DNA from: Corynebacterium halotolerans YIM 70093 = DSM 44683
Lineage (GTDB): Bacteria; Actinomycetota; Actinomycetes; Mycobacteriales; Mycobacteriaceae
Length of the DNA: 64,000 nucleotides
Assembly: GCF_000341345.1 (NCBI RefSeq)
Contig: NC_020302.1
Location: 414,075 to 478,074 of the forward strand
Reading direction: 5' to 3'
Positions 48,636 through 57,645 of this stretch are shown piece after piece; within the stretch, counting starts at the first letter, position 1; each line of letters starts with the position of its first letter. Below the pieces are notes generated by a model. It was given only the letters and a program-made list of their open reading frames with translations, did not search any database and had not been told where the DNA came from. The translations under genes and the position numbers were made by a program.

Positions 48636-49688
48636 ATGCCTGTCAATCAGACTCTCTCCAACTTCTCCGACACCGCCTTCCAGACGGCGTTCGTGATCTA
48701 CCTGCTCGCCCTGGTGCTCTCGCTCGTCTACTACGGGAAGATGCAGGGTGTCATCGACGCCCGCCGGACCCGCGAGCGGGTGGGGGAGAAGGAGCTCGTC
48801 ACTGTCGGCGCGGGCGCCGACGACCCCGACGGCCGCGGCGGCGGGGGCGGCACGGACGGTGCCGTGGAGGACGCAGAGGACGCGGAGGATACCGCGCTCA
48901 CGGACGAGGAGTTCGCCGACAAGGAGGCCTCCGCGAACAAGTGGGGCGGGATGACCCAGTCGCTGGTGTGGCTGGGTGTGCTCGTCCACGTGGTCTCCGT
49001 CGTCCTGCGTGGCCTGGCCACGGAGCGGTTCCCTTTCGGCAACCTCTATGAGTACGTCCTCGTCATCACGGCTTTCACGATGGCCGCCACCACGGTGGTC
49101 ATCCAGCGCAGGGAATGGCGCGTGGTCTGGCCGTGGCTGCTCACCCCGATCCTCGCGCTGCTGTTCTTCGGTGGCACTGAGCTCTACGCGGAGTCCGCCC
49201 CGGTCGTGCCCGCCCTGCAGTCCAACTGGCTGCCCATCCACGTCTCCACCGTCTCCTTCGGCGGCGCCATCGGCATCCTCTCCGGTATCGCCTCCCTGCT
49301 CTATCTGCTGCGCATCTGGCAGCCGAAGGGCAAGGAGCGTGGCTTCTTCGGTGCCGTGGCCAAGCCGCTGCCGAGTGCGAAGAAGCTCGACGGACTGGCG
49401 TACAAGTCCGCCATCGTCACCCTGCCGACCCTGGGCCTGGGCATCGTCCTCGGTGCTATCTGGGCGGAGGCCGCGTGGGGCCGGTACTGGGGCTGGGATC
49501 CGAAGGAGACCGTCTCCTTCATCACCTGGATCCTCTACGCCGCCTATCTCCACGCCCGCGCGACCGCCGGCTGGCGTGACCACAAGGCCGCGTGGATCAA
49601 CATCCTGGCCCTGGCCACGATGATCTTCAACCTGTTCTTCATCAACATGGTCGTGAGCGGTCTGCACTCCTACGCGGGACTGAATTAA
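48636..49688 (+). CDS. ccsB: c-type cytochrome biogenesis protein CcsB/CcsA
   Basis: 350 aa, about eight helices. The WWD-type haem-handling motif appears as WAEAAWGRYWGWDPKETVSFITW, with flanking histidines (H in LGVLVHVVS, HVSTVSFGG and GLHSYAG). An acidic/Gly insert (about residues 50-90) lies in the first loop. Together with ResB it exports and attaches haem. Functionally continues the haem cluster. Confidence 0.94.
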   Translation: MPVNQTLSNFSDTAFQTAFVIYLLALVLSLVYYGKMQGVIDARRTRERVGEKELVTVGAGADDPDGRGGGGGTDGAVEDAEDAEDTALTDEEFADKEASANKWGGMTQSLVWLGVLVHVVSVVLRGLATERFPFGNLYEYVLVITAFTMAATTVVIQRREWRVVWPWLLTPILALLFFGGTELYAESAPVVPALQSNWLPIHVSTVSFGGAIGILSGIASLLYLLRIWQPKGKERGFFGAVAKPLPSAKKLDGLAYKSAIVTLPTLGLGIVLGAIWAEAAWGRYWGWDPKETVSFITWILYAAYLHARATAGWRDHKAAWINILALATMIFNLFFINMVVSGLHSYAGLN

Positions 49689-49713
49689 ACCGCCCTGCGG
49701 GGTAGGGCAGAAT

Positions 49714-49752
49714 GAGCCGGGTCATGCGAATCGCATGGCCCGGCTCTCCTGT
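49714..49752. terminator. terminator after ccsB
   Basis: 15-bp arms GAGCCGGGTCATGCG and CGCATGGCCCGGCTC (one G-U) around AAT, then TCCTGTTT. Confidence 0.85.
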
Positions 49753-49785
49753 TTCCCGTGATTTTCCCGGGCTCTGTCGACGGGG

Positions 49786-49846
49786 TGCATTATCCTGCAT
49801 TGGGTGACGCGTCACGTAAGTTTGACCAGGGATAATGCATCCTGGT
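49786..49846. repeat. nested palindromes in an AT-rich patch
   Basis: TGCATTATCC (49786-49795) is the inverse of GGATAATGCA (49830-49839). Between them lies the perfect 12-bp palindrome GTGACGCGTCAC (49804-49815), and ACCAGG/CCTGGT (49825-49846) overlaps the right arm. The composition is AT-richer than its surroundings. Possibly an operator or a structured RNA 3' of the GH65 gene; no known family recognised. Confidence 0.6.
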
Positions 49847-49937
49847 TCTGAAGGAAATACACCTCCCGCAGAATCTGGTCCCGAACCGGCCCCGGAAGGC
49901 ACCCTCCCGGACCCCGGGCCGCCGCGCGCGAGGGGAA

Positions 49938-52900
49938 TCACCCGTGGCGCGAGGCCAGCGGGAGCTCCCACGAGTCACCCGGCTGCAGCCGGTGGTGGAT
50001 GCCCCGGACCGCGACGTTGAGGGGGTCGACGGCGTGGGCGTCGAGCCGCAGCCGCACGACGTCGTGGGTGATGCGGACGTCGACGGGCTGACGGCGGTAG
50101 TGCAGCTGGAAGGTCGCCTCCGGCAGCTCCCGGGGCAGGCGGGGGTCGAGCATGAGGATGCCCGCACGGGTCTTCACGCCGCTGTAGCAGCGCAGAATCA
50201 TGTCGACCGTGCCCGCCATCGCGCCGAGGTGGATCCCCTCCTCGGTGGAGCTGCCCTGGGAGTCGGACAGATCCGCCCGCAGTGAACCCTCGAAGAACTC
50301 CCATGACTGCGTCGGGTCCAGATCCGCCACGACCCGGGCGTGGACGAGCTGGCTGAGCGTGGAGCCGTTGCTGGTGTGCCCGAGGTAGAACTCGATGGTG
50401 CGCTCGATGGTCTCCCGCGACACGTCGTAGCCCAGACGGGCGAACAGGATCCGTACCTCTTCGGTGGAGAACAGGTAGAAGAGCATGAGCAGGTCCGGCT
50501 GCTTCGACAGCTGGTAGTTGTTCGGGCTGTCGCCCTCGTTCGCGAGGATGAGGTCGAGTCGTCCGAGGTCGCCGTAGCGGCGCTCGTACTCCTCCCAGGG
50601 GAACTCCTTCAGGTCCTCGTAGCCGTCGAACTGACTGATGACACCATCGGCGTGGAAGGCCACCCGCAAACGTCGGCTGACATGCTCCCACCGCTCCAGC
50701 TCCTCGTCGGTGATGCACAGGCGGTCGCGCAGCACCGAGACGTCGTGGGGGTCGAGGAGGGTGAGCACCTCGGCGGCGCGCGTCAGCGTCCAGGAGGCGA
50801 GCACATTGGTGTAGGTGTTGTCGCGCAGGCCCTCGCCGGGGGCGTCGGGGTAGCCGTCGTGGAACTCGTCGGGACCCATGACGCCGCTGATGCTGAAACG
50901 GTCCTCCTCCGAGTCGTGCTCGGCGTTGCTGGCGAAGAGCCGGGCGACCTCGATGATGAGCTCGGCGCCGACGTCGGTGAGGAAGGCCAGGTCCTCGGTG
51001 GCCTGGAAATACTGCCAGACGCTGTAGGCGATGGCGAGACCGATGTGGTGCTGGTTCTGGGAGTTGTCCGGTATCCACTCCCCGCTGAGCGGGTTGAGCA
51101 GCATGGGCGCGGTCTCCTCGCGGCCGTCGCTGCCGCTGCGCCAGGGGAAGAGAGCGCCGCGCAGGCCGGCCTCGCGGGCCGCGGCGCGCGCCTCCCCGAG
51201 TCGGCGGTGACGGTAGAGCAGCAGCGCCCGGGTCAGCGCGGGCTGGCGCAGCGTGAGCATCGGGTAGACGAAGAGCTCGTCCCAGAAGTGCTGGCCGCGG
51301 TAGCCCTCGCCGTGGAGGCCACGGGCGGGCACGCCGGCGTCGAGATCCGGATTCGCGGAGGCGATGCACTGCAGCACATGGAAGGTGTGGAGGTTGAGGG
51401 CCAGTGAGTTCCGGCGGGTGGTCTCCAGGCCCACGTCGAACAGCTCCCACCAGCGGCTCCAACGCTGCACGTGCTCGGCGTAGAGCTCGCCGTAATCGGC
51501 CGCCCGCCGGATGCGCTTGCCGACGTCGAGCACCGGCGTCGACAGCGCACGGTCGCGGGAGCTGGCCGCGGCGGCGGTCTTCTCGATGGTCAGCGGACGT
51601 CCCGGCGTCACCTCGGTGTCGAAGGCGTGGCCGACGGCCCGTTCGGCATCGGAGGGGCGGCCCTCGACGGGTTCCGCCTCCGGGGCGGCCACCGAGGTCC
51701 GGGTGGCCAGGGCGATGGTGACCTCCGACTGCGTGGTCTCCGTCTCGAGCACGGCGGTGTGCCCGTCCGGGTGATGGACCACCGGCGGGCCCAGGTGCCG
51801 GCTGACGAGTTCGGCGTCCTCCTTGACGTTGTCATTGCCGACGTCGCCGTCGATCCGGGAGACCACCCGGACCGCGCCCTCCCAGTTCTCCGGCTCCACC
51901 GTCATCCGCAGGGCGGCCAGGTGCTGATCGGCCATGGACTGGAACTGCTCGGTACTGATCCGGGTGATCCGTCCCTGCCCGTCGCGTTGGCGGACCACCC
52001 GCCGGAGCACGCCCTTACGCAGGTCCAGCTCCTGCCGGAGGTCGAGCAGCTCGTCCTCCGCGGGGTGCAGGATCCGCCCGTCGATGGTCTCGACGCGCAG
52101 GAACGTCCAGTCCGGGGCCTTCACGAGGTGCTCGGTCTCCATCGACGTCCCGTCGACCTCCGAGGTCACACGGTTGAAGATGCCCGCCAGGTACGTGCCG
52201 GGATAGTGCACGTCGCCCGCCCGGGTGCCGGGGACGGCGCCGCGGGTGCCCCAGTAGCCGTTGGACAGGGTGCACAGCGCCTCCCGGGTGCCCTCGGAGT
52301 CCGGATCGAAGCCGTCGTAGGTCAGCAGCCAGGCGTGGGGGCGGGTGTTCTTGCCCACGTGCCAGCCGGTGTGGAGGTCCAGCTCGCCGACGTCGCTGAG
52401 CACGCGGTCGGCCCCGCCCTCCCACAGCTGTTCCCCGGCGTTCCCGCGGTCCACGCCCACCACCAGCCCGAAGCCACCGGCGTGCGCAGCCTGCACCCCG
52501 GAGCGGGCGTCCTCGAGGACGGCGCACTGCTCGGGGGCGACGCCGAGCCGGCGGGCCGTCTCGAGGAAGAGGTCGGGATCAGGCTTGCCGGGCAGGTCCA
52601 GCTCGTGGACATCATTGCCGTCGAGCCGGACCGTGAACAGGTCGGTGAGTCCCGCGTTGTCCAGGACCGGGCCGCTGTTACGGCTGGAGGTGGCGAGGGC
52701 GGTGGGCACACCGGCGTCCCGCAGCCGGTCCAGCAGACGCAGGGCGTCCGGAAAAACCTCGACGTCCTGGTTCCGGAGTGCCTCATCGAAGAAACCCTGC
52801 TTCCGTTTCGCCAGTCCGTGGACGGTGAACTCTCCCGGCGCGTCCTCCGGGCTTCCCTCGGGGACGGCGATGTCGCGGGCGGCGAGGAACGCCTGGATCC

Positions 52901-53114
52901 CGGCCTCCCGTGCCCGGCCGTCGACGTGGGCCCGGTAGTCCTCCTCCGGGTCGAAGGGCTCCTGATCGGGCGCGGCGGAGGCGATGACCTCATCGAAGAG
53001 GGACTTCCAGGCCGTGGCGTGGATGCGGGCGGTGTTGGTGACCACCCCGTCCATGTCGAAGATGACCGCCGAGAGGATCGGGCCGTGCTCGGTGGGAAGA
53101 TGCGGGAGAGACAC
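49938..53114 (-). CDS. HAD (beta-phosphoglucomutase-like)-GH65 disaccharide phosphorylase fusion
   Basis: 1058 aa. Residues 1-240 are a beta-phosphoglucomutase-type HAD domain (VIFDMDGVVTNT with DxD; LEDARSGVQAAHAGG). From about 260 to the end is a GH65 enzyme: N-terminal beta-sandwich (LCTLSNGYWGTRGA), an alpha/alpha barrel with general-acid Glu750 in GVMGPDEFHDG and phosphate-site KQPDLLMLF, and a C-terminal jelly roll. GH65 enzymes phosphorolyse maltose, trehalose or kojibiose to beta-glucose-1-phosphate; the HAD part would convert that to glucose-6-phosphate. In mycobacteria the two are separate genes (Rv3400/Rv3401). GTG start with SD AAGGAGG. Confidence 0.93.
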   Translation of the reverse strand: MSLPHLPTEHGPILSAVIFDMDGVVTNTARIHATAWKSLFDEVIASAAPDQEPFDPEEDYRAHVDGRAREAGIQAFLAARDIAVPEGSPEDAPGEFTVHGLAKRKQGFFDEALRNQDVEVFPDALRLLDRLRDAGVPTALATSSRNSGPVLDNAGLTDLFTVRLDGNDVHELDLPGKPDPDLFLETARRLGVAPEQCAVLEDARSGVQAAHAGGFGLVVGVDRGNAGEQLWEGGADRVLSDVGELDLHTGWHVGKNTRPHAWLLTYDGFDPDSEGTREALCTLSNGYWGTRGAVPGTRAGDVHYPGTYLAGIFNRVTSEVDGTSMETEHLVKAPDWTFLRVETIDGRILHPAEDELLDLRQELDLRKGVLRRVVRQRDGQGRITRISTEQFQSMADQHLAALRMTVEPENWEGAVRVVSRIDGDVGNDNVKEDAELVSRHLGPPVVHHPDGHTAVLETETTQSEVTIALATRTSVAAPEAEPVEGRPSDAERAVGHAFDTEVTPGRPLTIEKTAAAASSRDRALSTPVLDVGKRIRRAADYGELYAEHVQRWSRWWELFDVGLETTRRNSLALNLHTFHVLQCIASANPDLDAGVPARGLHGEGYRGQHFWDELFVYPMLTLRQPALTRALLLYRHRRLGEARAAAREAGLRGALFPWRSGSDGREETAPMLLNPLSGEWIPDNSQNQHHIGLAIAYSVWQYFQATEDLAFLTDVGAELIIEVARLFASNAEHDSEEDRFSISGVMGPDEFHDGYPDAPGEGLRDNTYTNVLASWTLTRAAEVLTLLDPHDVSVLRDRLCITDEELERWEHVSRRLRVAFHADGVISQFDGYEDLKEFPWEEYERRYGDLGRLDLILANEGDSPNNYQLSKQPDLLMLFYLFSTEEVRILFARLGYDVSRETIERTIEFYLGHTSNGSTLSQLVHARVVADLDPTQSWEFFEGSLRADLSDSQGSSTEEGIHLGAMAGTVDMILRCYSGVKTRAGILMLDPRLPRELPEATFQLHYRRQPVDVRITHDVVRLRLDAHAVDPLNVAVRGIHHRLQPGDSWELPLASRHG

Positions 53115-53593
53115 TGGTTACCTCCTTGCGGCCGGTGGTGTCCGGCGGATGGTCGGTTACGGGACGCGGCGGGGGAGGACTGCGATGATTCCCGGGTCCT
53201 CCACCTCGAACCCGCGCGCCATGGCCGACGTCAGGTGATGCACGTGCGATTGTGGCGTCGATGCTACAGAAAGTCCGGCCGTGGAGACGGCGCCGAAGGG
53301 CGGTGCAGTACCGATGCCCGCGGTTCGTCGAGCAGCGTTTCCCCTGGCCAACGTGGCGGGGGCGGTCACCGTCCGTGCCGGGCGTGGCTGGGGCAGGGCG
53401 TCGGCGCACGCGGGGAACCCGGAACGCCCGAGCCGTCGCTGACCGGCCCTGTGCGCCCCTCTGTGCACTCGGCCGTCCGGCAGGTGCCCCGGCGTCGGGA
53501 AAAAGGGTCTTCTGCGTTGTCCGGGATGCGGCTACGCTGGTCCTCCGGCCCTGTAGAATTCGGGGTGCGGACCGTCGAACAGGGGAGATAGTG
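53115..53593. other. intergenic region between divergent GH65 and XRE genes
   Basis: About 480 bp with no convincing gene. Near the right end, -10-like TACGCT (53533-53538) and TAGAAT (53554-53559) could serve the XRE gene. No clear operator was found. Confidence 0.5.
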
Positions 53594-53887
53594 ATGTCGA
53601 GTCCACGGAATAAGGCGGGCAAGCCGGCCGGCGACGTCCCCGAGCTGCTGGAGCTCGGCGCGGAACTCGGCGCGCGGCGTCGGACCCTGGGGCGACTGCA
53701 GCAGGACGTCGCCACCGCGGCCGGGGTCTCCCGCTCCACGCTGCACACCATCGAACACGGTGGTGCGGGGGTGCGCTGGGAGAAGGTCGCTGCAGTGGCC
53801 AAAAGCCTGGGGCTGCGGATGAGTTTCGAGCCGCTCGATGCCACGGAGGGAGATGTGGGGGACGCTGCCGGGGAGTTCGACAACTGA
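53594..53887 (+). CDS. XRE-family helix-turn-helix regulator
   Basis: 97 aa. HTH_3 domain at about 20-75: LGARRRTLGRLQQDVATAAGVSRSTLHTIEHGGAGVRWEKVAAVAKSLGLRM, resembling HipB-type antitoxin folds. The ATG at 53594 has GGGGAG 6 nt upstream; a GTG at 53591 is the only close alternative. No toxin gene lies beside it, so it is more likely a local regulator; the divergent GH65 gene is a possible target. Confidence 0.88.
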   Translation: MSSPRNKAGKPAGDVPELLELGAELGARRRTLGRLQQDVATAAGVSRSTLHTIEHGGAGVRWEKVAAVAKSLGLRMSFEPLDATEGDVGDAAGEFDN

Positions 53888-53996
53888 TGGGCTGGTTTCC
53901 CGTGGAAACCGCCGGTAAACGTGACCTGCGGGGAGGAAAACCGGCCGCGGATGTGTTGTGAAAGGGTGGACCGCACATTTCCGACCCTGAGAGAGC

Positions 53997-55103
53997 GTGG
54001 CTGAACCCATGACCCACCCCGACCTTCATCCCTTGTTCACCCCGGTCGACCTCGGCGAACTCCGTCTGGGCAACCGCGTGGCGATGGCCCCGCTGACCCG
54101 GCTCCGCGCCGGGGAGGACGGCACACCGAACGGGCTGATGAAGGAGTACTACGCCCAGCGCGCTTCCTTCGGACTGATCATCGCCGAGGGCACCTGGCCC
54201 GTGCAGGAGGGCAAGACCTGGATCGGTCAGCCCGGCATCGCGAACGACGTTCACATTGAGGCGTGGCGGGAGATCACCGACGCGGTGCACGAGCGTGGTG
54301 GGAAGATCATCATGCAGGTCATGCACGGCGGGCGCGTCTCCCACGACGAGATCACCGGCACCGGCCGCGTCGTCGCCCCCAGTGCGCTGGCCACCCCGAC
54401 CCCGCAGTACCTGCCCAGCGGCAAGGCGGATGCCCCCGTGCCGCACGCCCTCACTCTCGAGGAGATCCCGGAGGTCATCGAGCAGTACGTCGTCGGCGCA
54501 CGCAACGCCATGGCCGCGGGCATGGACGGGGTGCAGGTGCACGGCGCCAACGGTTACCTGATCCACCAGTTCCTGGCGCCGAGCTCGAACACCCGCACCG
54601 ACGCCTACGGGGGCAGCCCGGAGAACCGGGCCCGGTTCGCCGTCGAGGTCGTCACCGCCGTGGCGGAGGCCATCGGGGCGGAGCACACCGGTCTGCGGCT
54701 GTCCCCGGCCCGCGACATCCAGGGCGTGGAGGAGCATGATCCCGACGACGCGCTGGATACCTACCGCGCCATCGCGGAAGGAGTGGCGGAGCTGGGGCTG
54801 GCGCACATCGAGATGGTCCACCCCGCACCGGAGGGTGAACTCGTCCAGGGTGTTCGGGCGGCCTCCGGCGCGCCGCTGATCGTCAACACCGGGTTCGACC
54901 GCTTCACCGACCGCGACGCCGCTCTCGAGGCGGTCGGGGAGGGCACGGCCGACGCCGTGGCGGTGGGCCGGCTGGCGCTGGCGAACCCGGACCTGGTGGA
55001 ACGCTGGCGGGAGGGCACCGCGCTCAACGATCCGGACAAGACCACCTTCTACGGCGGTGGCGCGCGCGGCTACACGGATTACCCGGTGCTGCACCGCGCC
55101 TGA
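53997..55103 (+). CDS. old yellow enzyme family NADH:flavin oxidoreductase
   Basis: 368 aa, TIM-barrel FMN enzyme. MAPLTRLRA near the N-terminus, IIAEGTWP, QVMHGGRVS, active-site His/Asn pair in GVQVHGANGYLIHQFL, and FMN-phosphate binding near DAVAVGRLALANPDL. Reduces activated C=C bonds; physiological substrate unknown (NemA-like). GTG at 53997 or ATG at 54009 are both possible starts. Confidence 0.93.
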   Translation: MAEPMTHPDLHPLFTPVDLGELRLGNRVAMAPLTRLRAGEDGTPNGLMKEYYAQRASFGLIIAEGTWPVQEGKTWIGQPGIANDVHIEAWREITDAVHERGGKIIMQVMHGGRVSHDEITGTGRVVAPSALATPTPQYLPSGKADAPVPHALTLEEIPEVIEQYVVGARNAMAAGMDGVQVHGANGYLIHQFLAPSSNTRTDAYGGSPENRARFAVEVVTAVAEAIGAEHTGLRLSPARDIQGVEEHDPDDALDTYRAIAEGVAELGLAHIEMVHPAPEGELVQGVRAASGAPLIVNTGFDRFTDRDAALEAVGEGTADAVAVGRLALANPDLVERWREGTALNDPDKTTFYGGGARGYTDYPVLHRA

Positions 55104-55153
55104 GGAACCGACGTCCGCCTGGGGGCGGCGGGGGGCGCGCCGGGACGTTCATA

Positions 55154-55185
55154 CCCCCGGTCACCGCCCCCGGTGAGGGTGGGGG
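55154..55185 (+). terminator. possible terminator after the old yellow enzyme gene
   Basis: CCCCC-GG-TCACCG and CGGTGA-GGGT-GGGGG arms around CCCC, without a T tract. The sequence from 55200 to 55370 is clearly AT-richer than its surroundings and carries AATAAT (55291-55296) as a possible -10 for the next gene. Confidence 0.45.
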
Positions 55186-55370
55186 CGGAGGGGCCCGGAG
55201 TGTTGCGTAAATGCCTCAGTTGAAAACTACTTTCGCTACTGAGCTGCTCGTTCATGCGAACCCGTCACCAGAACACTGTCATTAAACTGGCAATAATCTG
55301 AGTTTTAGTTAAGGTACTCCTTTGCTTCTGCTGGTTGCTGGGCATTGATTCTTAACTTACATTCAGGTCC

Positions 55371-55910
55371 ATGCCCAACTTCAAGCGTTCACTTCTGTCC
55401 CTGACCATCGCCGCTGGCCTGGCCGTTTCCGGCACCGGCGTCGCCACCGCCCAGTCCTCCAACCTCTTCGCCGGCTCCTCCTCCAGCAGCACCGCCGACA
55501 AGCCGGGCAACAACGACGATTTCCAGGGGCGCTGGCCCGCCCACACCATCAAGGGCCAGTACGAGGCCGCCTACGCCAAGGCCCTGAAGAAGCAGGGTCT
55601 CAAGCAGGATGAGGAGCTCAACGCCTTCGCCGAGGACGTCGCCGACCGCCTCGCCTCCGGTGAGCTCGAGTACGACAACGGCTACGGCTACACCCTGACC
55701 TGGGTCGAGTCCGAGGACGGCCGGTACGCCGCCGAGATCACCCGTCTGACCAACGCTGAGGCGCTCGCGTACCTCCCGCGCATGGATGAGCTGCTCGAGG
55801 ATCTGCTGGTGGACAAGGATCCGTCCGACGACCGTCTCGGCTACGCCGTTTCCAGCGACAACGGCCATGTCTACCTGGTCGTCTCCGGGCCGATCTCCCT
55901 GTCCCGCTAA
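55371..55910 (+). CDS. secreted protein of unknown function
   Basis: 179 aa with a signal peptide (KRSLLSLTIAAGLAVSG, cleavage near ATAQS, residue 28), a Ser/Thr-rich linker, and a mature domain of about 130 residues rich in Glu, Asp and Leu (LKKQGLKQDEELNAFAEDVAD). The C-terminal part GYAVSSDNGHVYLVV recalls the end of SCP/CAP-type domains found in corynebacterial secreted proteins; this assignment is tentative. The leader is long and AT-rich, suggesting dedicated regulation. Weak SD. Confidence 0.8.
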   Translation: MPNFKRSLLSLTIAAGLAVSGTGVATAQSSNLFAGSSSSSTADKPGNNDDFQGRWPAHTIKGQYEAAYAKALKKQGLKQDEELNAFAEDVADRLASGELEYDNGYGYTLTWVESEDGRYAAEITRLTNAEALAYLPRMDELLEDLLVDKDPSDDRLGYAVSSDNGHVYLVVSGPISLSR

Positions 55911-55929
55911 ACCCCGCCCGACCTTCCCC

Positions 55930-55957
55930 GACCCCCGTCCCGCCCGGGACGGGGGTC
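55930..55957 (+). terminator. terminator of the secreted-protein gene
   Basis: Perfect 12-bp arms GACCCCCGTCCC and GGGACGGGGGTC around GCCC, followed by TCCGTCTGT. Confidence 0.85.
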
Positions 55958-56003
55958 TCCGTCTGTCCGGGACACCGGAAGGACGCCCGCTAAGGTTGTG
56001 CCC

Positions 56004-57005
56004 ATGCGCATCCTGGTCACCGGCGGCGCCGGGTTCATCGGCTCCAATTTCGTCCACCGCACCCTCGCCCGGCGTCCGGAGACGCGGATCACGGTGCTCG
56101 ACAAGATGACGTATGCCGCCAACCCGGACAACCTCGCCGGCCTCGGTGGTTTCGACGTCGAGCTGGTCGAGGGCGACATCTGCGACACCGCGCTCGTCGA
56201 CCGGCTTGTCCGGGAGACGGATCTGGTCGTGCACTTCGCCGCCGAGAGTCACAACGACAAATCCCTGCGCGATCCCATGAGTTTCGTGCGCAGCAACGTC
56301 GAGGGCACCGTGGCGCTGCTCGACGCCGCCGTGGCCCACGACGTGCGCCTCCACCACATCTCCACCGACGAGGTCTTCGGCGACCTGGCCCTCGACGACC
56401 CGGCGAAGTTCACGCCCGAGACCCCCTACGCGCCGTCGAGTCCGTACTCGGCGTCCAAGGCCGCCAGCGACCACTTCGTCCGGGCCTACGTGCGCTCCAA
56501 GGGGTTGCGGGCGACCATCTCCAACTGCTCCAACAACTACGGCCCCCGTCAGCACCCGGAGAAGTTCATCCCCCGCCAGATCATCAACCTGCTGCACGGT
56601 CAGGCCCCGCGGGTCTACGGCACCGGCGAGAACGTGCGTGACTGGATCCACGTCGACGACCACAATGACGCCGTCTGGGCCGTCATCGAACGCGGGGAGA
56701 TCGGGGCGACCTATCTCATCGGCGCGGACGGGGAACGCAGCAACCTGCAGGTGGTCGGCGATCTCAACGAGATCTTCGGCCGCGGGCGCGGGGACTTCGT
56801 CCACGTCACCGACCGGCCGGGCCACGACCGCCGCTACGCCATCGACGCGGCGTCGATACGCTCGCTGGGCTGGGAGCCCCGGCACGCGGACTTCGCCGCG
56901 GGGCTGCGCGCGACCGTCGACTGGTACCGGGAGCATCCGCGGTGGTGGGAGCGTGCCCGTGAGGCCGCCGAGGAGATCTACCGCGCCAGCGAGCGCGAGC
57001 TGTAG
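56004..57005 (+). CDS. rmlB: dTDP-glucose 4,6-dehydratase
   Basis: Second step of dTDP-rhamnose synthesis. 333 aa, extended SDR: NAD motif VTGGAGFIGSNFVHR, HFAAESHNDKS, catalytic HISTDEVFGDL and YSASKAASDHFVRAY, NCSNNYGPRQHPEK. ATG at 56004 with TAAGG 8 nt upstream (this may instead be the -10 TAAGGT of a leaderless message); GTG at 55998 is less likely. Confidence 0.95.
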   Translation: MRILVTGGAGFIGSNFVHRTLARRPETRITVLDKMTYAANPDNLAGLGGFDVELVEGDICDTALVDRLVRETDLVVHFAAESHNDKSLRDPMSFVRSNVEGTVALLDAAVAHDVRLHHISTDEVFGDLALDDPAKFTPETPYAPSSPYSASKAASDHFVRAYVRSKGLRATISNCSNNYGPRQHPEKFIPRQIINLLHGQAPRVYGTGENVRDWIHVDDHNDAVWAVIERGEIGATYLIGADGERSNLQVVGDLNEIFGRGRGDFVHVTDRPGHDRRYAIDAASIRSLGWEPRHADFAAGLRATVDWYREHPRWWERAREAAEEIYRASEREL

Positions 57006-57548
57006 TTCCCGGTCTCCGCGCGGGCGGTCTCGCTGCCGGCCCGCCACAGGCCGTGCTCGAAGTGCGTGAGCGTCTCGCCGAAACCCTGCTCCGGTTCCGT
57101 GCTGAGCTGCTCATGGGCGGCGGCGATGAGTTCCCGCGCCTCGGCGGGGGAGGCGTCACGGACGAGGAAGTCGTCGGCGGTGACCACCCCGGCGTCGGCG
57201 AGCTTGGCGGCCGTCTCCACCGCGGACGCTCTTGCGCCGCTGCGCGGTCTTCGTCCCGCCCATGATCTCCCGGACAGGCTCCTCACCGAGTGCGACCAGG
57301 GCGGCGAGGTCGTTGACCACGTCCTCATGGCGGCCCCGGAACATCCGCACCCGGCCGAGCACCCCGCGGCCGTCGGAGCCGGAGTCGGAGACCGCGCGCA
57401 TGGAGAACACGGCGTCGAGAAGCGCGGTGACGATCTCACCCGGCCAGCCGCCGCGCCAGCTGCCGAAGTTCTCCGGCGGGACGGCGCGGGCGGCCGCGGC
57501 CACGGCGGAGATCTCGGCGGGGTCCGCGGTGCGGATGGGCCCGGCCAT
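56978..57548 (-). pseudogene. frameshifted HhH-GPD-like gene
   Basis: Starts at ATG 57548 with GGAGG 5 nt upstream: MAGPIRTADPAEISAVAAAA, VTALLDAVFSMRA, GRVRMFRGRHEDVVNDLAAL and GGTKTAQRRK read in one frame to about 57230. The continuation SAVETAAKLADAGVVTADDF...LIAAAHEQL...FEHGLWRAG reads one base further on (+1) and ends at 56978. In relatives of this endonuclease-like family the helix-hairpin-helix (VPGVGPVTWEYL type) follows the ADDF region, but here the text jumps straight to the C-terminal helices, so an internal deletion near 57155 is inferred as well. Overlaps the rmlB end by 28 bp. Confidence 0.65.
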
Positions 57549-57645
57549 GGTCGCCTCCGGGGGCTTTGCCGGGTCCGGAGTGATTGTAAGCGAGATCCGC
57601 CGTCCCGGGCCGCCGTACGGGGCAGCGACCGCTAAGCTCGGGGAC

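Noticed and set aside
49835..50020. A 61-aa plus-strand ORF after the nested palindromes
   Set aside because: Mostly Pro/Gly/Arg-rich, its 3' half is antisense to the GH65 gene, and it lacks conserved features.
53594..53887. XRE protein as HipB of a HipBA toxin-antitoxin pair
   Set aside because: No HipA kinase or other toxin is next to it; the following gene is an old yellow enzyme.
57066..57635. Plus-strand frame between rmlB and rmlC as a real gene
   Set aside because: It is antisense to the frameshifted minus-strand gene, whose readable protein segments and SD are convincing.
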